Shown here: in pieces, positions 25,526 to 42,220 of the stretch
Numbering within the stretch: the first letter of the stretch is position 1
Layout of the letters: every line of letters starts with the position of its first letter
Assembly: GCF_025399195.1 (NCBI RefSeq)
Contig: NW_026252087.1
Span: forward strand, 62,001 to 126,000
Origin: Umbelopsis ramanniana AG
Taxonomy: Eukaryota; Mucoromycota; Umbelopsidomycetes; Umbelopsidales; Umbelopsidaceae
Reading direction: 5' to 3'
Length of the DNA: 64,000 bases
The notes under the pieces: model-generated
The model's database searches: none
Told to the model about the DNA's origin: nothing
Seen by the model: only the letters and a program-made list of their open reading frames with translations
Made by a program: the position numbers and the translations under genes

Positions 25526-28500
25526 ATGGAGGAGGAAGAAGGTAAAAACTATGGTAACTCTGAACGATGGCATCCATATATCCCACGCTCACAATGCTCT
25601 CCATTGTATACTGTAGAAATCTGTAGAGTTTGCCGATGTGAAGCAACTCCCGAGCAGCCGCTTTTCCATCCGTGCAAATGCTCGGGCAGCATTCGTTACG
25701 TCCACCAGGATTGGTAAGCCAATGACTTGTATTGTATGCGATCATTTAGCTCGCCTTTTACTGACTATACAATACCTTCTTTTTCCTTTCAGCCTTATCG
25801 AATGGCTCTCTCACAGCAAGAAAAAGTATAGCGATCGATCCTTCAGTCATCGTCATCGTCCAGTCTAGATCTTTATCAATAACCCCGCTATTCTTTTCAT
25901 ATTACAGGTACTGTGAACTATGTAAATATCCATTTGCATTCACTCCAGGTAATTGTCTTCCTGAACTATCTGTTAGTATCTCCAAATGTAAGCTCACGCT
26001 GCTTTTGCTATGCTAGTGTATGCCGACAATATGCCAGAAACGCTGCCAGCGGATTTGTTCATCCGCCAATTGTTCAGAAAAACATCAGGCATCATACGGA
26101 TAACCCTGCGAGCCATTGTGGTTGTCTTTGTATGGCTAATTATGCTACCGTATATCACACTATGGGTCTGGCGTTTTTACTTCTGGATTGGCGATCACCT
26201 TGCTCTCAGCATGCATAACGATAACTCAACGGCCACAGACTCTTTCAACTCTTCACACCCATTAGTTACTGACCAATATGCCAACGATAACACCACCATC
26301 TCCGATAGCGAACATCGATACACAGCAAGGTAGGGTAAATCACATGGCACTACTTTATTTTTTTGTACTCTTGTATTTTATTTGCACTTATTGACATTTC
26401 TGTGGTTGTAGAATGTTTTTTCTGGACTGCTTCGAAGGCCAAATCATAACATGCGTGGTGGTAGTGGTATTTGTCGCTGCTTTTTTGCTACGAGAATGGA
26501 TTGTGCAAAATACTCCAGCAGAGGCGGTGCCTGGACTGGAACAAGAAGAACCTCAACCTGGCGAGCGGCACTTTGTACCACCGGAGAACAATGCCATCTT
26601 TGAACATATTGCCTTTCCGCCGCAAAACAACTTCTTACAACAAAATGAGAGGCAGCCACCAAATGACAACCATAACAGACATGTCATGGACACCAACCGG
26701 TTTGACACCCTACTGAATCCTATAGAGGGACAAAATTTGGAACAAGACCAGCAGGTGGAATTGAGACAGCAATTGCTCCAAGCTGAAGCGTTGGCTGCTA
26801 TGTTGGATGGAGCAGTCGGTCAACCACCACGAAATGGAATGCCGATATTGCCATCCTTTGATGCCCCCACTGCCAATGCAGACGACTTTGCTAGTGATCG
26901 GCGATCACTACACAGCGAAAGCACAAGCTACAGTGCTAATGTTCTAAACCATATGGATCGACAGACTTGGGGACATTCACCCAATGGTGACTCGACTGGG
27001 AAGAGCTCTATTTTTGGCTCTGCAATGGATGAACAAGACATGGCTGAACACAGCACGTCAACAAGTACGAAATCCGACGACGACGAAGAAGACTACAGTA
27101 GCATGAACAAGTCTCATGATATGATTGTCGACGATGGTGGGGAAAGTTCAAAAAATATATGGAAATCGAAAGAAACAGTTTGGCCTGGCCAGAGTAAGTG
27201 CAAACCATTGTTGAAATGCATTTGAAATGTGATAGGAACGGGAAAGACTAATGGCGTGATAACTCTACGGTAACAGTGGACACAACACATTCGCCTTCAA
27301 TTGGCTCACCAGCACCTAGTTATATGCATGGTGCGAATGGATCAGTAGCAACAGATGACCGCTTCAGCAACAGCGCAACAAGCTCTCTCCAGCATCATGA
27401 AATAGCGCAAACCAATATCCCAGCGCAAGCACCACATGCTCCCCGTATGCCTTATCTTCAGGCACCACCAGCACCACAACAACCTCCTCGACCTGCTCAA
27501 CTCCATAGAGAAGTACCAGAACGACCCAATGTCGAGTTCGCCGCTGGAAGACAAAACTTATTTAACGAGCGAAATGAAAACAATATGGCCGCTGCTGCTC
27601 AGTTCTTGGATAACGTGAATGCCATTGATGACGATGAAGAGGATGAAGGCGACGTGGGTGATGACCTGGATGGCGTGCTTGAGGCGGTTGGCATGCGAGG
27701 CAGCCTTTGGTTGTTGGCCCAAAATTCCATACTCATGTGTCTGTTGATCAGTCTCTGCTTGGGTGCGGCTGTTTGGGTTCCTTATCTTGTAGGCGAATTA
27801 TTTATTTTGGTACAGTCATCTCTTTCATATCACACTACCCTTCATCTGTACGAATTTGCCTAATTTCCTTTTTTTTTTTTTTCTTTGCAGGCGAGACCGC
27901 TGTATTTGCTTCAACTTCCTATCTCTGCACTTCGAATTGTCATTGACCCTTTGGTTGATGGACTCCTTGATTACTGTATACCAAAGGCACTTGAATTTAT
28001 CCACTCTCTGGCTTCTCAATACCTACCCACGCTCATGAACCATCCTATACTGGTCGAAGTTGTGGACGGATTTCAAACAATCAAGCAGCATATTCAAACC
28101 TTTATGGACTCACTCATGGCAGAAAGCAGCACAGTGACCACTACATCCTCATTCGATGAACTGGCTGACAAAGTACCAAGCACCGGACATTACATTTTGG
28201 ACTCCATCCTCACATTCATTCGACAGGACATTGAACCTTTCTTTGCGAAAGCGTTGGTTCGATGGCACTATTTCGCTATTGGCCGAACAGTGATGGATCG
28301 CCTTGTTTGCGTCGCTATTGGTTACATGATTTTAGTCCTGTTAGGTGCCTGGTATTTGCGGAAGACTGGCAATGCATATGGAAGAACGGTGGGTCGAACT
28401 GTACAGCAAGCCATTCGACAACAAGGCATCATCCTCAAAGTTGCATTTTTCATTTCCATTGAACTTATCATGTTCCCTATTGTATGTGGTGTGCTATTGG

Positions 28501-30584
28501 ACTTCTCCACTCTACCCTTGTTTGCAACGGCCACGTTATCGAGCCGATGGGGGTATTACCAATCTCACCCGATCACCACTATTTTTATCCACTGGTTCCT
28601 TGGAACTGGCTTTATGTTCCACTTTGCCGTCTTCGTCACTCTTTGCCGTGACATCGTTCGCCCTGGCGTGATGTGGTTTATTCGTGATCCAAATGACCCT
28701 CAGTTCCATCCCATCAAAGAAATTCTCGAACGTCCCGTTCTCACACAACTTCGAAAGATTGGTGCAAGTGGGATCATGTACTCTGCTATGATCTTCTTTG
28801 GCATTGGGACTGTTGTCTTGGTCGTTTCGCTCTTTGGTGGCTCGGTTTTGCCGCTACGATGGTCTTACTCGTAAGTATTTACCATTGTGTTTTGCCATGG
28901 GAGCAATTCACTACAGGCGTGTATTATATTTCAACTTGCATATTAATCAATGTGACTTGATTTTCAGGGAACCATTATCCTATTTCCCCATCGACCTTCT
29001 TGTCATCCACCTGGCTGTTCCTTCAACCATTGGTTTAGTCAAGCCAAAAGTACTCCTTGAACATACATTCTCCAATTGGTGGCATGCAACAGCAAGGCTG
29101 TTGCGGCTGACCTCGTTTATGTTTGACGAGCGACGGGCTGAAGAAGAGGGCACGCACCTTCGCAAAAGTTGGGCAGCTTGGTTGAAAATGCGAAAGGCTC
29201 CTGTGGTCAGCATTGATGAAGCAGACGTTTCCATTCAAGGTATCACTGAGGATGGTGAAGTTGAGTTCATTCGTGACGGGCAGCTCGTTAGAGCTCCTTG
29301 CTTGGATGGTGTACCAGTCATACCTGGACGAAGAATGCTTGTTCCAGTCGACCCACATACATTGGAAGCTTTGGATCCTGAAGAACACAGACTTGGTCAT
29401 CCCGCTGCGACAGCACCTGGTGGCAACGAGACCAATACCGTCATCGTATACCTTCCACCGAATTTCAGACGCCGGGTCATGTTATTCTTATTCCTCATGT
29501 GGATTAGTGGTTCCACTTTCTTTTGCTGCCTTACTATTATGCCATGTAAGTTTTTAGCCAAACTGCAGTTTTCAAGCTTTGAAATGCCCATTTCACTAAC
29601 CATCGCGTACTATAGTGTTATTGGGACGACATATTTTCGACTCTTATTTGACACCGAACCGCAAAGTCCATGACATTTACTCCTTCGTATTAGGTCTTTA
29701 TTTGATGTGGATATCAGCCGTGATCATTGACTGGTTCACTAAGAAGCAAAAGGCTTGGGCAGATAATGATTGGGCGATTGACTGGCCTTCTGTAAAGGAG
29801 AAAGTCGTTGAATATATCTCTGTGGTAAGTCTCAAGGCAAAGAAGCATGTTCTCTGTCGTTATCACCCCACTCATCATGCTATCACAGACGTCCAAAGTA
29901 GCATATCTTGTTGCAACACTGGGTCTGGTCATACCTCTCTTATTTGGTCTCATTATGGAACTTTACGTTCTCATTCCTTTCCGAGACCTCGACAATAAGC
30001 CTCCAAATATCGATCCTTTGCAAGATTGGGCTTTCGGAATCGTTTTACTGAACATTCTGCATGGAACAATCAACATTCTACCTGAAAACCACTTGCAGCA
30101 GATGCTGGCCAGGGTAAATGTTCAAAAAATTGTTAGTGCACCTTTGGAAAAATGTGTGCAGTTTGGCTAATTTTTTTTATTATTATTTTCTAGGTGTTCA
30201 GCGCTGGTATTCTTCGAGCCAACACTCAGTTAGTCACCAAATCAATCATCGGCCCTCTTTTATTAGGAAGTGTCCTCGCCATAACCATTCCTAGTCTTCT
30301 TGTGTATTCTAGCATACAAGTATTTGGTAAGACTCAGACAGTAGTATACCTTCACAATGTCAGGGTTTTGGATTTTAACCCTTTTGCTTGTAGCGCTTGA
30401 TGATCCTGCGGCACAGTTACTCATCTTCCAAGCTATCTATCCTGCCGCCCTTATTATGGTTGCCTTCTTCTACTGCTGTAGGCTTGGAGTTCGGTTGGGA
30501 CGTCATGTCATGCAGTCTATCCGTGATGATGCCTATCTTATTGGCAGACGTCTTCACAACGTCGATGGCTCTGTCGACCATTAA
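25526..30584 (+). CDS. SSM4: Doa10/SSM4 (MARCH6) ER ubiquitin ligase
   Basis: Twelve exons: 25526-25713, 25793-25825, 25908-25948, 26017-26329, 26412-27193, 27277-27809, 27891-28870, 28968-29545, 29616-29824, 29889-30113, 30194-30326, 30394-30584; 1,401 aa. The N-terminus is a RING-CH finger assembled from exons 1-3: '[20 protein letters not shown]', '[20 protein letters not shown]', then '[11 protein letters not shown]' as in yeast Doa10. Many membrane segments follow (about 14), split by a long acidic, Asn/Gln-rich loop (about residues 270-560). The protein ends with '[12 protein letters not shown]', the conserved C-terminal element. It is the ERAD-C E3 ligase of the ER and inner nuclear membrane. 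A 75-nt segment inside exon 1 (25542-25616) has splice-like ends and keeps the frame, so it may be an optional intron. The donor ending exon 6 could also be GTAGGC slightly upstream. Confidence 0.93.
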
Positions 30585-30827
30585 ACAGATTCTTCTACAA
30601 TGATACACAACCTACACATTTCGATAGCCTCTCCCTAGCTGAATTCTCTAATCGTTTGAGTACGCAGACAAGTCTTGAGAAGGTTTCTTTATTGTATCAT
30701 TCTAGGATTGTATATGCTTCCTTTGTCTTGATTTTCCCCCTTTTTTATTTTCCATTTTCTCTTTTCTTTCTAAAAATACCTTTAATAGATTTTTCTCTTT
30801 CTATATCACTTTTCTACAATCGCCTTC

Positions 30828-33025
<2,198 letters not shown>

Positions 33026-34600
33026 GTTTCCCCGAGAATTAACGCGAAATAATTAATAGAGTGATCATTTACCAGTTTCTTTTGCAATCGGTATTCTGGG
33101 AAAGAAGCCAAAATATTGGTACCGAAATATCTATTGAAGTGGATACTGTATGTGCGGTACTAATGGCAGAGCAGTAGGAAGTGCAATTGCCAAGCTACTT
33201 ATCAAGAGTAGGGAAGAATTATTGTAATGTTTGGCGTCATTTGTGATTAGGACCCATACACACTATACTAGAATGTATTATAAATATTGTTCTTCATTCG
33301 AGACGAAGATAATTTGGATGTGACACTTTGTTCTCTTTCGTGCTTTCCAAACTCGTATATGTAGATTACTGCTAGGTTGAAACAATTAGATGCTCTCCTT
33401 TCGTAGGATGATGCGACATGCTATCAAGAGTCAACAGATCAAATACAAGGATATATTAAAAACTGAAAAAGCACCCTTCCGGTTGTATGCATGCAAACAT
33501 AGAAACAAAATCAAACGTCAGGCACCCATGTCCCTGCATTATGTCGATCATTTGACATCATGGCTATTTATTTCCATAGACTGCTGAGCCCAAAAACGCC
33601 ACGGCTCTTTACTGCAAATTGCTTGATCGGTTACATTGACTCATAGAGCACCCTTCTATCATAAGCTATTACCACTCTTTGGAGATGTGTTTATCTTCAC
33701 TCAAGATACCAGGGTCCCTCTCCTTTGGGCTCCTTCGAAGAAGCCAGTATCTCCCCATCTTTCTCTTTTTCTGAATTCTTGGATTCAAATCTGTAAGGAA
33801 TAAGTGCTTACGGGTTTATATTCCTTGTGGATGAACAAACTTGTTTTAATACTATCTAGATTTATAATCAATGATCTATCTTGATTTTGTTAGTTGGGTC
33901 AGTCATTTTATCCTCCGATCCCACGCTATCAATTGCATTTATCTCTATTTTCTTCTGAATAGCGTATTGCCTTCATTTTTCGAATAAGAAAGCTTGTAAA
34001 CTTTAAGGTTTTCCGAAAGAAGCAGCCTTGGTTGAACTTTCCTAACAAAAATATATCATAACCACTGATATTCAATATGTACGTTCAAAAAGTCTCAAGA
34101 ATACTTGCTTTCACGAAGGCGTACCAGTCAGTGATATCTCGGCAATTATTTAAATTGAATTGAATAAGCTCATGTAGAAGAATGAAAGGAAGATACAGGT
34201 TGTAAAAGCGATAAAGTAGTCACTGTTTCTTCGAAGTGCGGAAATGCACCCACTTGTGCCTAAAATCTATAGAGCAAGGTTATGAAAGACAAAAAGCAAA
34301 GAAATGACGTTTTGGCCTTTGTTCATTTGGCCTCTTCAATAACCTTCTATTCTATCGTCCAGACATCACTACTATGCCAGTGAGTTCTCGGCAGCCAATA
34401 CTTACTCCCAGCGGTAAAGTAGCCAATGACTGTTCCCTGTCTTACTGATTTACTTAATCTTCTGTCAAATTTGATGTATATGAAGACTACTGTACTTATT
34501 CATCTTAACAAGATAACTTTGGACATTTTTGATGTGTTTCTAAGTTCAATAAAATAACCTCAATTTACACTCAAATACGAATGATCTTAATATAATGTTG
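33026..34600. other. Gene-free AT-rich stretch
   Basis: About 1.6 kb between the mini-AROM start and the small-secreted-protein array. It contains the mini-AROM promoter at its left end. No frame over 65 codons and no recognisable domain are seen. Confidence 0.45.
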
Positions 34601-34609
34601 GCAATTGGA

Positions 34610-34965
34610 TCAATTTTACAATCTTGCGGTCCTAGACTTTCTATCACCCAACCCGTCTCTACCATCCTCTATCGATAATCTATACAAATGAAGATAGTTC
34701 ACCTAAGCACTTCCCGTGCGTTCAAATGTTGGTGTACTACAGATACCACAAGTGTCAGCATTAATTTCTAATGATACGCCCGAAATTCTTTAGGCTCTTT
34801 CGATTCTTTATTGTGAAGGTCAGTTATTGTCTATACCACAGGAAAGGACCATCCATCCCCACCAATGTTTCAGTCTATAAATGTGTTATCCACTTGATTT
34901 CGACACCATTGCACAGACCAAATAAAAACAGTGACAGTAATAATAACGATCATAACGATCAAGCA
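34610..34965 (+). pseudogene. Decayed copy of the small secreted protein gene (left relic)
   Basis: Aligned by eye with the two intact copies downstream. It shares a 'TCTTGCGGTCCT...CTTTCT' block (signal-peptide region, near 34622), 'GATACGCCCGA' (coding, near 34773), 'CAGGAAAGGACCATCC' (3' coding, near 34838) and 'CAATAAAAA-GTGA-AGTAATAATAACGA' (3' UTR, near 34918). The order is the same as in the intact copies, but there is no open frame. It is therefore an old, broken tandem duplicate. Confidence 0.65.
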
Positions 34966-35323
34966 TCATAAAAACTTTTTTACGTTCAAAGCAAATGTTT
35001 TGATGGACATGGACTTGTTTACTAATTTATAGCAAAGTATGTGTCTCAAATTGTGCTCCATATTATCTTTCCCGTCGATGACTTGAGATTAATAAGCTGA
35101 TCGGCAACCGTCGAGCAAAAAATTGTTTTAAACCTTCCAGTGCAAAACGTCCTTAGTTGCGCATATCTCGCTCACTTCTACCAATCAAGTGTTTTCAACC
35201 CTTCGAATTATAATGCCTACCCATTGCATTGCATAAGGAGGCAACAAAATCCTGCTCACCCTTCGCCCTTCTCATCCTTTTACCCTCATCTCCTGTCGCC
35301 GATGGCTGCTTTCAAATTTGCAA

Positions 35324-35332
35324 ATATAAAAA
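35324..35332 (+). promoter_or_regulatory. TATA box of secreted protein copy A
   Basis: AATATAAAAA lies about 70 bp upstream of the ATG at 35399. The stretch from here to the start codon is nearly identical to that of copy B (TATA near 36080), so the promoters were duplicated with the genes. Confidence 0.55.
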
Positions 35333-35398
35333 CCTGTGGTTTTACGTTCCTTTCTATTGGAATCACTTATCAAAACATCGCTTGACTCATTGTCTGAT

Positions 35399-35704
35399 AT
35401 GCAACCATTCACCCTCATCTTAGCTGCAGGAGCAGTCATCTTATCTTGTGGTCCTCAGTTATCTGCCACTGCTGCTGCCCCTTACTTACTACGCTATACC
35501 ACTCAAGATGGTGCATATAAGCTACTCCCCATTGATCAGGGTATTTGCAAAATTCTCCCAGATGAAGCACGTTCTGTTGTCAATACTACGCCCGGCACTA
35601 TATTATTTTTTTCTGACCCTGGTTGTCGAGGTCGCCCATTTCCTGTCGAGTCAGGAAGGTTACATCAGGGAGCACCACAATTCTTGTCTGTGCTGATACC
35701 ATAA
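35399..35704 (+). CDS. Small secreted protein, tandem copy A
   Basis: Single exon, 101 aa. Residues 1-25 form a signal peptide ('MQPFTLILAAGAVILSC'). The mature part starts near 'APYLLRYTTQDGA' and holds two Cys (C50 in 'GICKILP', C76 in 'DPGCRGRPF') at the same positions as in copy B. The pattern 'GxC..LP....V.NTTP......(Y/F)..PGC.G.P' followed by a Gly/Pro-rich end resembles two-motif beta/gamma-crystallin-like or killer-toxin-like small folds, but I cannot confirm that. An in-frame upstream non-ATG extension exists but lacks a methionine. The start was chosen for the signal peptide and for identity with copy B. Function unknown; possibly an antimicrobial or cell-surface protein. Confidence 0.75.
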   Translation: MQPFTLILAAGAVILSCGPQLSATAAAPYLLRYTTQDGAYKLLPIDQGICKILPDEARSVVNTTPGTILFFSDPGCRGRPFPVESGRLHQGAPQFLSVLIP

Positions 35705-36154
35705 TAACCTGATCATGACAAAAACTTTATTAATCTCAATAAAAAGGGCAGTAATAATGATAACGAATTTACGCATGGCCTATTGCTGATTCGTAGCATA
35801 GTATGTCACTCAAATGGTTCTCATCTTATATTTACCCTCTCTGTCTCAAAATTGGTAAATCTGTCGGTAACCATTGAGCAAAAATAATCTTTAAACCTCC
35901 AAGTGCAAAACGTCCTTAGTTGCGCATACTTGCTCGTTTTCACAAATCGACTACCTTCAATTATAGTGCCTCCCCCTTTGCATTGCACAAGCAGGCAACT
36001 ATATCCTGCTCACCCTTCGTCCTTATCATCCTCCTTACCCTATCTCCCTGTTCCTAATGCCTGACCGCAAACTTGCAAATATAAAAACCTGTGGTTTTAC
36101 GTTCCTTTCTATTGGAATCACTTTACAAAACATCGACTAAACTCATTGTCTAAT

Positions 36155-36460
36155 ATGCAACCGTTCATGCTCATCTTAGCTATAGGAGCAGTCATCTTAT
36201 CTTGCAGTCCTCGATTCTCTGCTAATGCCCTTGGCTCTTACTCAATACACTATACCACTCAAGATGGTGTAATTAAGTCACTCCCCAATAAAGTGGGTAT
36301 TTGCCAAGATCTCCCAAATGAAGCATATTCCGTTATCAATACTACGCCCGACGAGATTGCAGTTTATCCTCACCCTGGTTGTCAAGGTCAACCATCTTTT
36401 GTCCCGCCAGGAAAGCAACATCCGGGAGCACCACAATTCTTGTCTACGGAGATGCTATAA
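36155..36460 (+). CDS. Small secreted protein, tandem copy B
   Basis: Single exon, 101 aa, collinear with copy A without gaps and offset by 756 bp. Signal peptide 'MQPFMLILAIGAVILSC', then 'SIHYTTQDGVIKSLPNKVG', Cys50 and Cys76 ('HPGCQGQPSFVPPG'), ending 'GAPQFLSTEML'. Roughly half to two-thirds of residues match copy A. The signal peptide, TTQDG, NTTP and GAPQFLS blocks are the most conserved, while exposed positions differ. The noncoding flanks (promoter and 3' UTR) are also clearly alike. This suggests both copies are maintained while the mature surface diverges. Confidence 0.75.
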   Translation: MQPFMLILAIGAVILSCSPRFSANALGSYSIHYTTQDGVIKSLPNKVGICQDLPNEAYSVINTTPDEIAVYPHPGCQGQPSFVPPGKQHPGAPQFLSTEML

Positions 36461-36564
36461 TAACCTGATTATGACAAAAGCTTTATTAATTTCAATAAAA
36501 AGGGCTGTGATAACAATAACGAGCATACGCATAGCTTATTTGCTGATTTAAGCAAGGTATGTTG

Positions 36565-36760
36565 CTCAAATGGTTCTCCATCTTGTCTTGCAGTTCTCGG
36601 TTTTCTGCACTGACTCGATATAATATGGCGCTTCTTATGGTATAATTAAGACACACTTCGTTTCATTAAATCAATGCGAAAATATTACAATGTGAGTATT
36701 TTTTCTTATCTTATCAATACAACGCACAACGCATAGATTTTAATAAAATTGATAATTGTC
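36565..36760 (+). pseudogene. Decayed copy of the small secreted protein gene (right relic)
   Basis: Following copy B's 3' flank, the sequence again matches the gene: 'TCTTGTCTTGCAGTTCTCGG' (signal-peptide region, near 36582), 'TATGGTATAATTAAG' (matching copy B's 'TGGTGTAATTAAG', near 36636) and 'CTTATCAATACAACGC' (matching the NTTP region, near 36709). There is no usable frame. Confidence 0.6.
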
Positions 36761-37440
36761 AATGCTTCCCAATGAACTTATCCGCAATGGAAGTCGGTCG
36801 CGATCGGCCACTCTTTGAATATGTTCGGATGTTGAAGCTTAAGTGATACCGACTCAAAGTTGTTTAATTAGATAAAGGTAGTGTAATAATAACGATTCAA
36901 GTATCTCATCACCTTTTCACAATGAATGGACACATTTATTAGTTTCAGTTCGGAGTGACCGAACATGAGCTTAATGTCCGGCAACCATTTCCATTTTTTG
37001 CAGAATTTCCAGATAATAAAACTTTGAAAGCTATATGATGCTTTTCAATATGTACTGAATTGCACTATTCATGTCTAGAGCCTGAGTAGAGGTGTAGGGG
37101 AAGGAGTTTTCTAGGATCATATTCGTTCAGACCTTCGGACTGACGGATAATAATAAAGCGAAGTCGCAGAAGTAGGGCAATACTTCTACTATACAGCATG
37201 AGCTTGCCTCAGTTACACAATGAATATCTGGACATCAAGAGTCATAATCGTGTTTTTCATTATTTCAATAGGTACATCAGTAGGTATGAGAAAGAAACAT
37301 CTTTGTTAACCTGTGGACCCATAATGTCTGTCTTCACTTTGTACTGTAGAGCAGTCAATTGATGGTCCGCTAGGGCCGTACCGTGCTAAAATTCGATTTC
37401 AGGGCCGTTTTCACAAATAACGTTGCTTTTCAGATCATCC
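36761..37440. other. Gene-free stretch before the histidine phosphatase
   Basis: About 680 bp of AT-rich sequence with no supportable frame. The right end is the promoter of the phosphatase. A TTTCAG just before its ATG could be the acceptor of an intron in the 5' leader. Confidence 0.4.
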
Positions 37441-38160
37441 ATGCTTCCTGGAACCTCACCAAGTGTCATGAGTTCGTCACGGTTATTGCATCAACCTCTT
37501 CAAAATCGCTATTTCATCATGCGTCATGGCTATTCCATTGCTAATGACAATGGCCTAATTGTCAGCTTACCCGAGAATGGCATTCCATCTACAGGTGGAG
37601 CAACTGGTGAAGGATGGGCCTTGCACGAACGAGGCAAACGCCAAGTATACGAAAGTGCTACTCGACTCTCCGATCACTTGTTTCCTGCCAGTAACACGCC
37701 ACTTCTTGTTGAGCCTCAGGTTGTGATATTCTGCAGCCCCTTCATCAGAACAAAGCAGACTGCAGATATTCTTCACTCTGTGCTTGTCAGTACCTCGTCT
37801 TTGTCAGGTGCAACCATCCCCGCTCCTGAACCTAACATTGTACTCCGTGAACGTGGTTATGGTGATTACGAACTTCAATCGGATAGCAACTACGACATTT
37901 GTTGGGAAGAGGATGCCAGCGAAACACATGGTGAAAATAGCTCACACCATGTAGAGTCACCTCGGTCTGTAGCTGAGCGTGCCGCTGCGTTCATCAATGA
38001 AATCGAGTCCAAGATGCAAGGAAAAACGGTGGTTTTGGTGGCTCACGGCGATATCTGTCAAATTATTCAGACACTTTTTACAGAAGATTTTGAGCCTTGG
38101 CAACACCGACAATTGCCACACGTCAACACGGCTGACTGGAGACAGTTGAACACATTGTAG
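37441..38160 (+). CDS. Histidine phosphatase (phosphoglycerate mutase-like) family protein
   Basis: Single exon, 239 aa. The catalytic phospho-His motif is 'YFIMRHGYSIAND' (an RHG motif). The second catalytic His lies in 'VVLVAHGDICQIIQTLF', with 'SPFIRTKQTADIL' and 'LRERGYGDYE' supplying the remaining phosphate-pocket residues. This is the full set for the histidine phosphatase superfamily. The substrate cannot be read from sequence; relatives include small-molecule phosphatases and Ser/Thr/Tyr phosphatases. The gap between the two Arg motifs is long and Ser/Pro-rich. The ATG at 37441 is used; one nine codons later is an alternative. No signal peptide, so it is probably cytosolic. Confidence 0.85.
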   Translation: MLPGTSPSVMSSSRLLHQPLQNRYFIMRHGYSIANDNGLIVSLPENGIPSTGGATGEGWALHERGKRQVYESATRLSDHLFPASNTPLLVEPQVVIFCSPFIRTKQTADILHSVLVSTSSLSGATIPAPEPNIVLRERGYGDYELQSDSNYDICWEEDASETHGENSSHHVESPRSVAERAAAFINEIESKMQGKTVVLVAHGDICQIIQTLFTEDFEPWQHRQLPHVNTADWRQLNTL

Positions 38161-38804
38161 ATTCTTAGAAACTACCAGATATGCCGGCATGCAAAAAAGG
38201 GCATGTAATATAGAGAATGTGCTCATTTGTTACATGTGATAGATCAGCCTTCAATTTAAGATAGATCCAATAAAAGACATATTTGAAGCAACAGGATGTT
38301 TATTTTGAAGCTGCTCGACATGGATTAAAAAATTCTTTTGAGTGTCGGCTCTATTGAACTCATATAGGAAGTGGCGTGCAGCTATTTTAGCTACCAGGGT
38401 TGATAAAAGCAAAGGTATTTCTGGCCAGCCGGTTCGAAGGATGAAACTATAGCAACGAAAGTAAGATAAACATAAGTACGAACGATTAAGTAGAAAGCAA
38501 AACATAAAGCATAAAACATACAAAACAAAGAAATCATAAGTGTCTAGATAATAAGAAGGGGTTAGATTAGATGTTACAATTTTGCGTTCAAGAGCAATAA
38601 CAAAAATTAGGGAGAAGCTTGTTAAAAGCAAGAATAATGATGACAAGGGTTGTTGATACAAACAATTGGTACAATTGTGTTTTTTTTTAATGTCTATTTC
38701 TTTTTGTTTTCGGATCGTCATCTTTGTTTGTGTCCACTGTTCCATTCAGTTTGGCCAAGCTGATATCGTCAACGATTTGCACAGCGTACCCAATTCCATA
38801 CGGG
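38161..38804. other. Convergent intergenic region
   Basis: 644 bp between the ends of the phosphatase (plus) and FAM72-like (minus) genes. A 164-codon minus frame at 38251-38745 is low-complexity (Lys/Asn, then Phe/Leu) and is taken as chance. Confidence 0.4.
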
Positions 38805-41596
<2,792 letters not shown>

Positions 41597-42147
41597 ATGT
41601 CACAACCACTTCCAAATGAGCTCGATCTAGAGAATTTGATCCACCTTGAGAATATGTATGCACGTAACATTCAGTGATTCTATTTATATTGCCTTACTAA
41701 CAGACGTCATGTTCCCAGGTTCCAGGAATTGGGTCATGAAGACGGCTTGCGCGACGGAAGAAAGTCAGGAGTCGTTGAAGGACGGATATTAGGTTGTGAA
41801 AAAGGATTCGAAATGTCTAACGAAGTAGGCTATTATACTGGCTGTGCAACTCTATGGACTAAGCTAGTCGAAGCACATCCGGAATCATTCTCATCAAGGT
41901 AACTAACCAGCAATCGGTCTATTTCAGCCGCGGGATGATTTGAAATTCTAAATATTGTAATTGCAGAGCCACCAAGCAGATACAGAGCTTACAGTCAGTG
42001 ATTGACCAGTTTCCTGATGCAAATGAAGATCAAACAGACACATTTGCGCTGTTGGACAAGATGCGGGCCAAGTTCCGCGTCGTCACTAGCGTCCTTAAAG
42101 TGGAGCAAAAGTTTGCCATTACTCAACCTGTTGGAATGAGTTACTGA
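41597..42147 (+). CDS. LTO1: Lto1 (ORAOV1) Fe-S cluster targeting factor
   Basis: Three exons, 41597-41655, 41719-41898 and 41967-42147; 139 aa. Lto1 with Yae1 delivers iron-sulfur clusters to the ribosome-recycling ABC protein Rli1/ABCE1 as an adaptor to the cytosolic assembly machinery. The diagnostic deca-GX3 helix is present: 'GHEDGLRDGRKSGVVEGRIL' followed by 'GCEKGFEMSNEVGYYTG', with Gly at every fourth position. The protein begins 'MSQPLPNELDLENLIHLENM'. The end is '...KFAITQPVGMSY', where yeast Lto1 has a C-terminal Trp used for binding; here the last residue is Tyr. Each exon is short, so the gene does not show as a long open frame. It converges on the ML-domain gene 73 bp away. Confidence 0.88.
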
Positions 42148-42220
42148 AAACTTGGTTTAGAGCATGTACAGACATTTATTTCATAATTACAAAAGGATGT
42201 TAGAATCCCTGTTAAATATA

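Noticed and set aside
28798-28968. A separate gene starting inside the Doa10 region
   Set aside because: The open frame runs through an intron with clear GTAAGT and TTTCAG ends; the downstream part is Doa10 exon 8.
38251-38745. A 164-codon minus-strand open frame
   Set aside because: Low-complexity Lys/Asn and Phe/Leu composition in AT-rich DNA between two convergent genes; no recognisable motif or linked exon.
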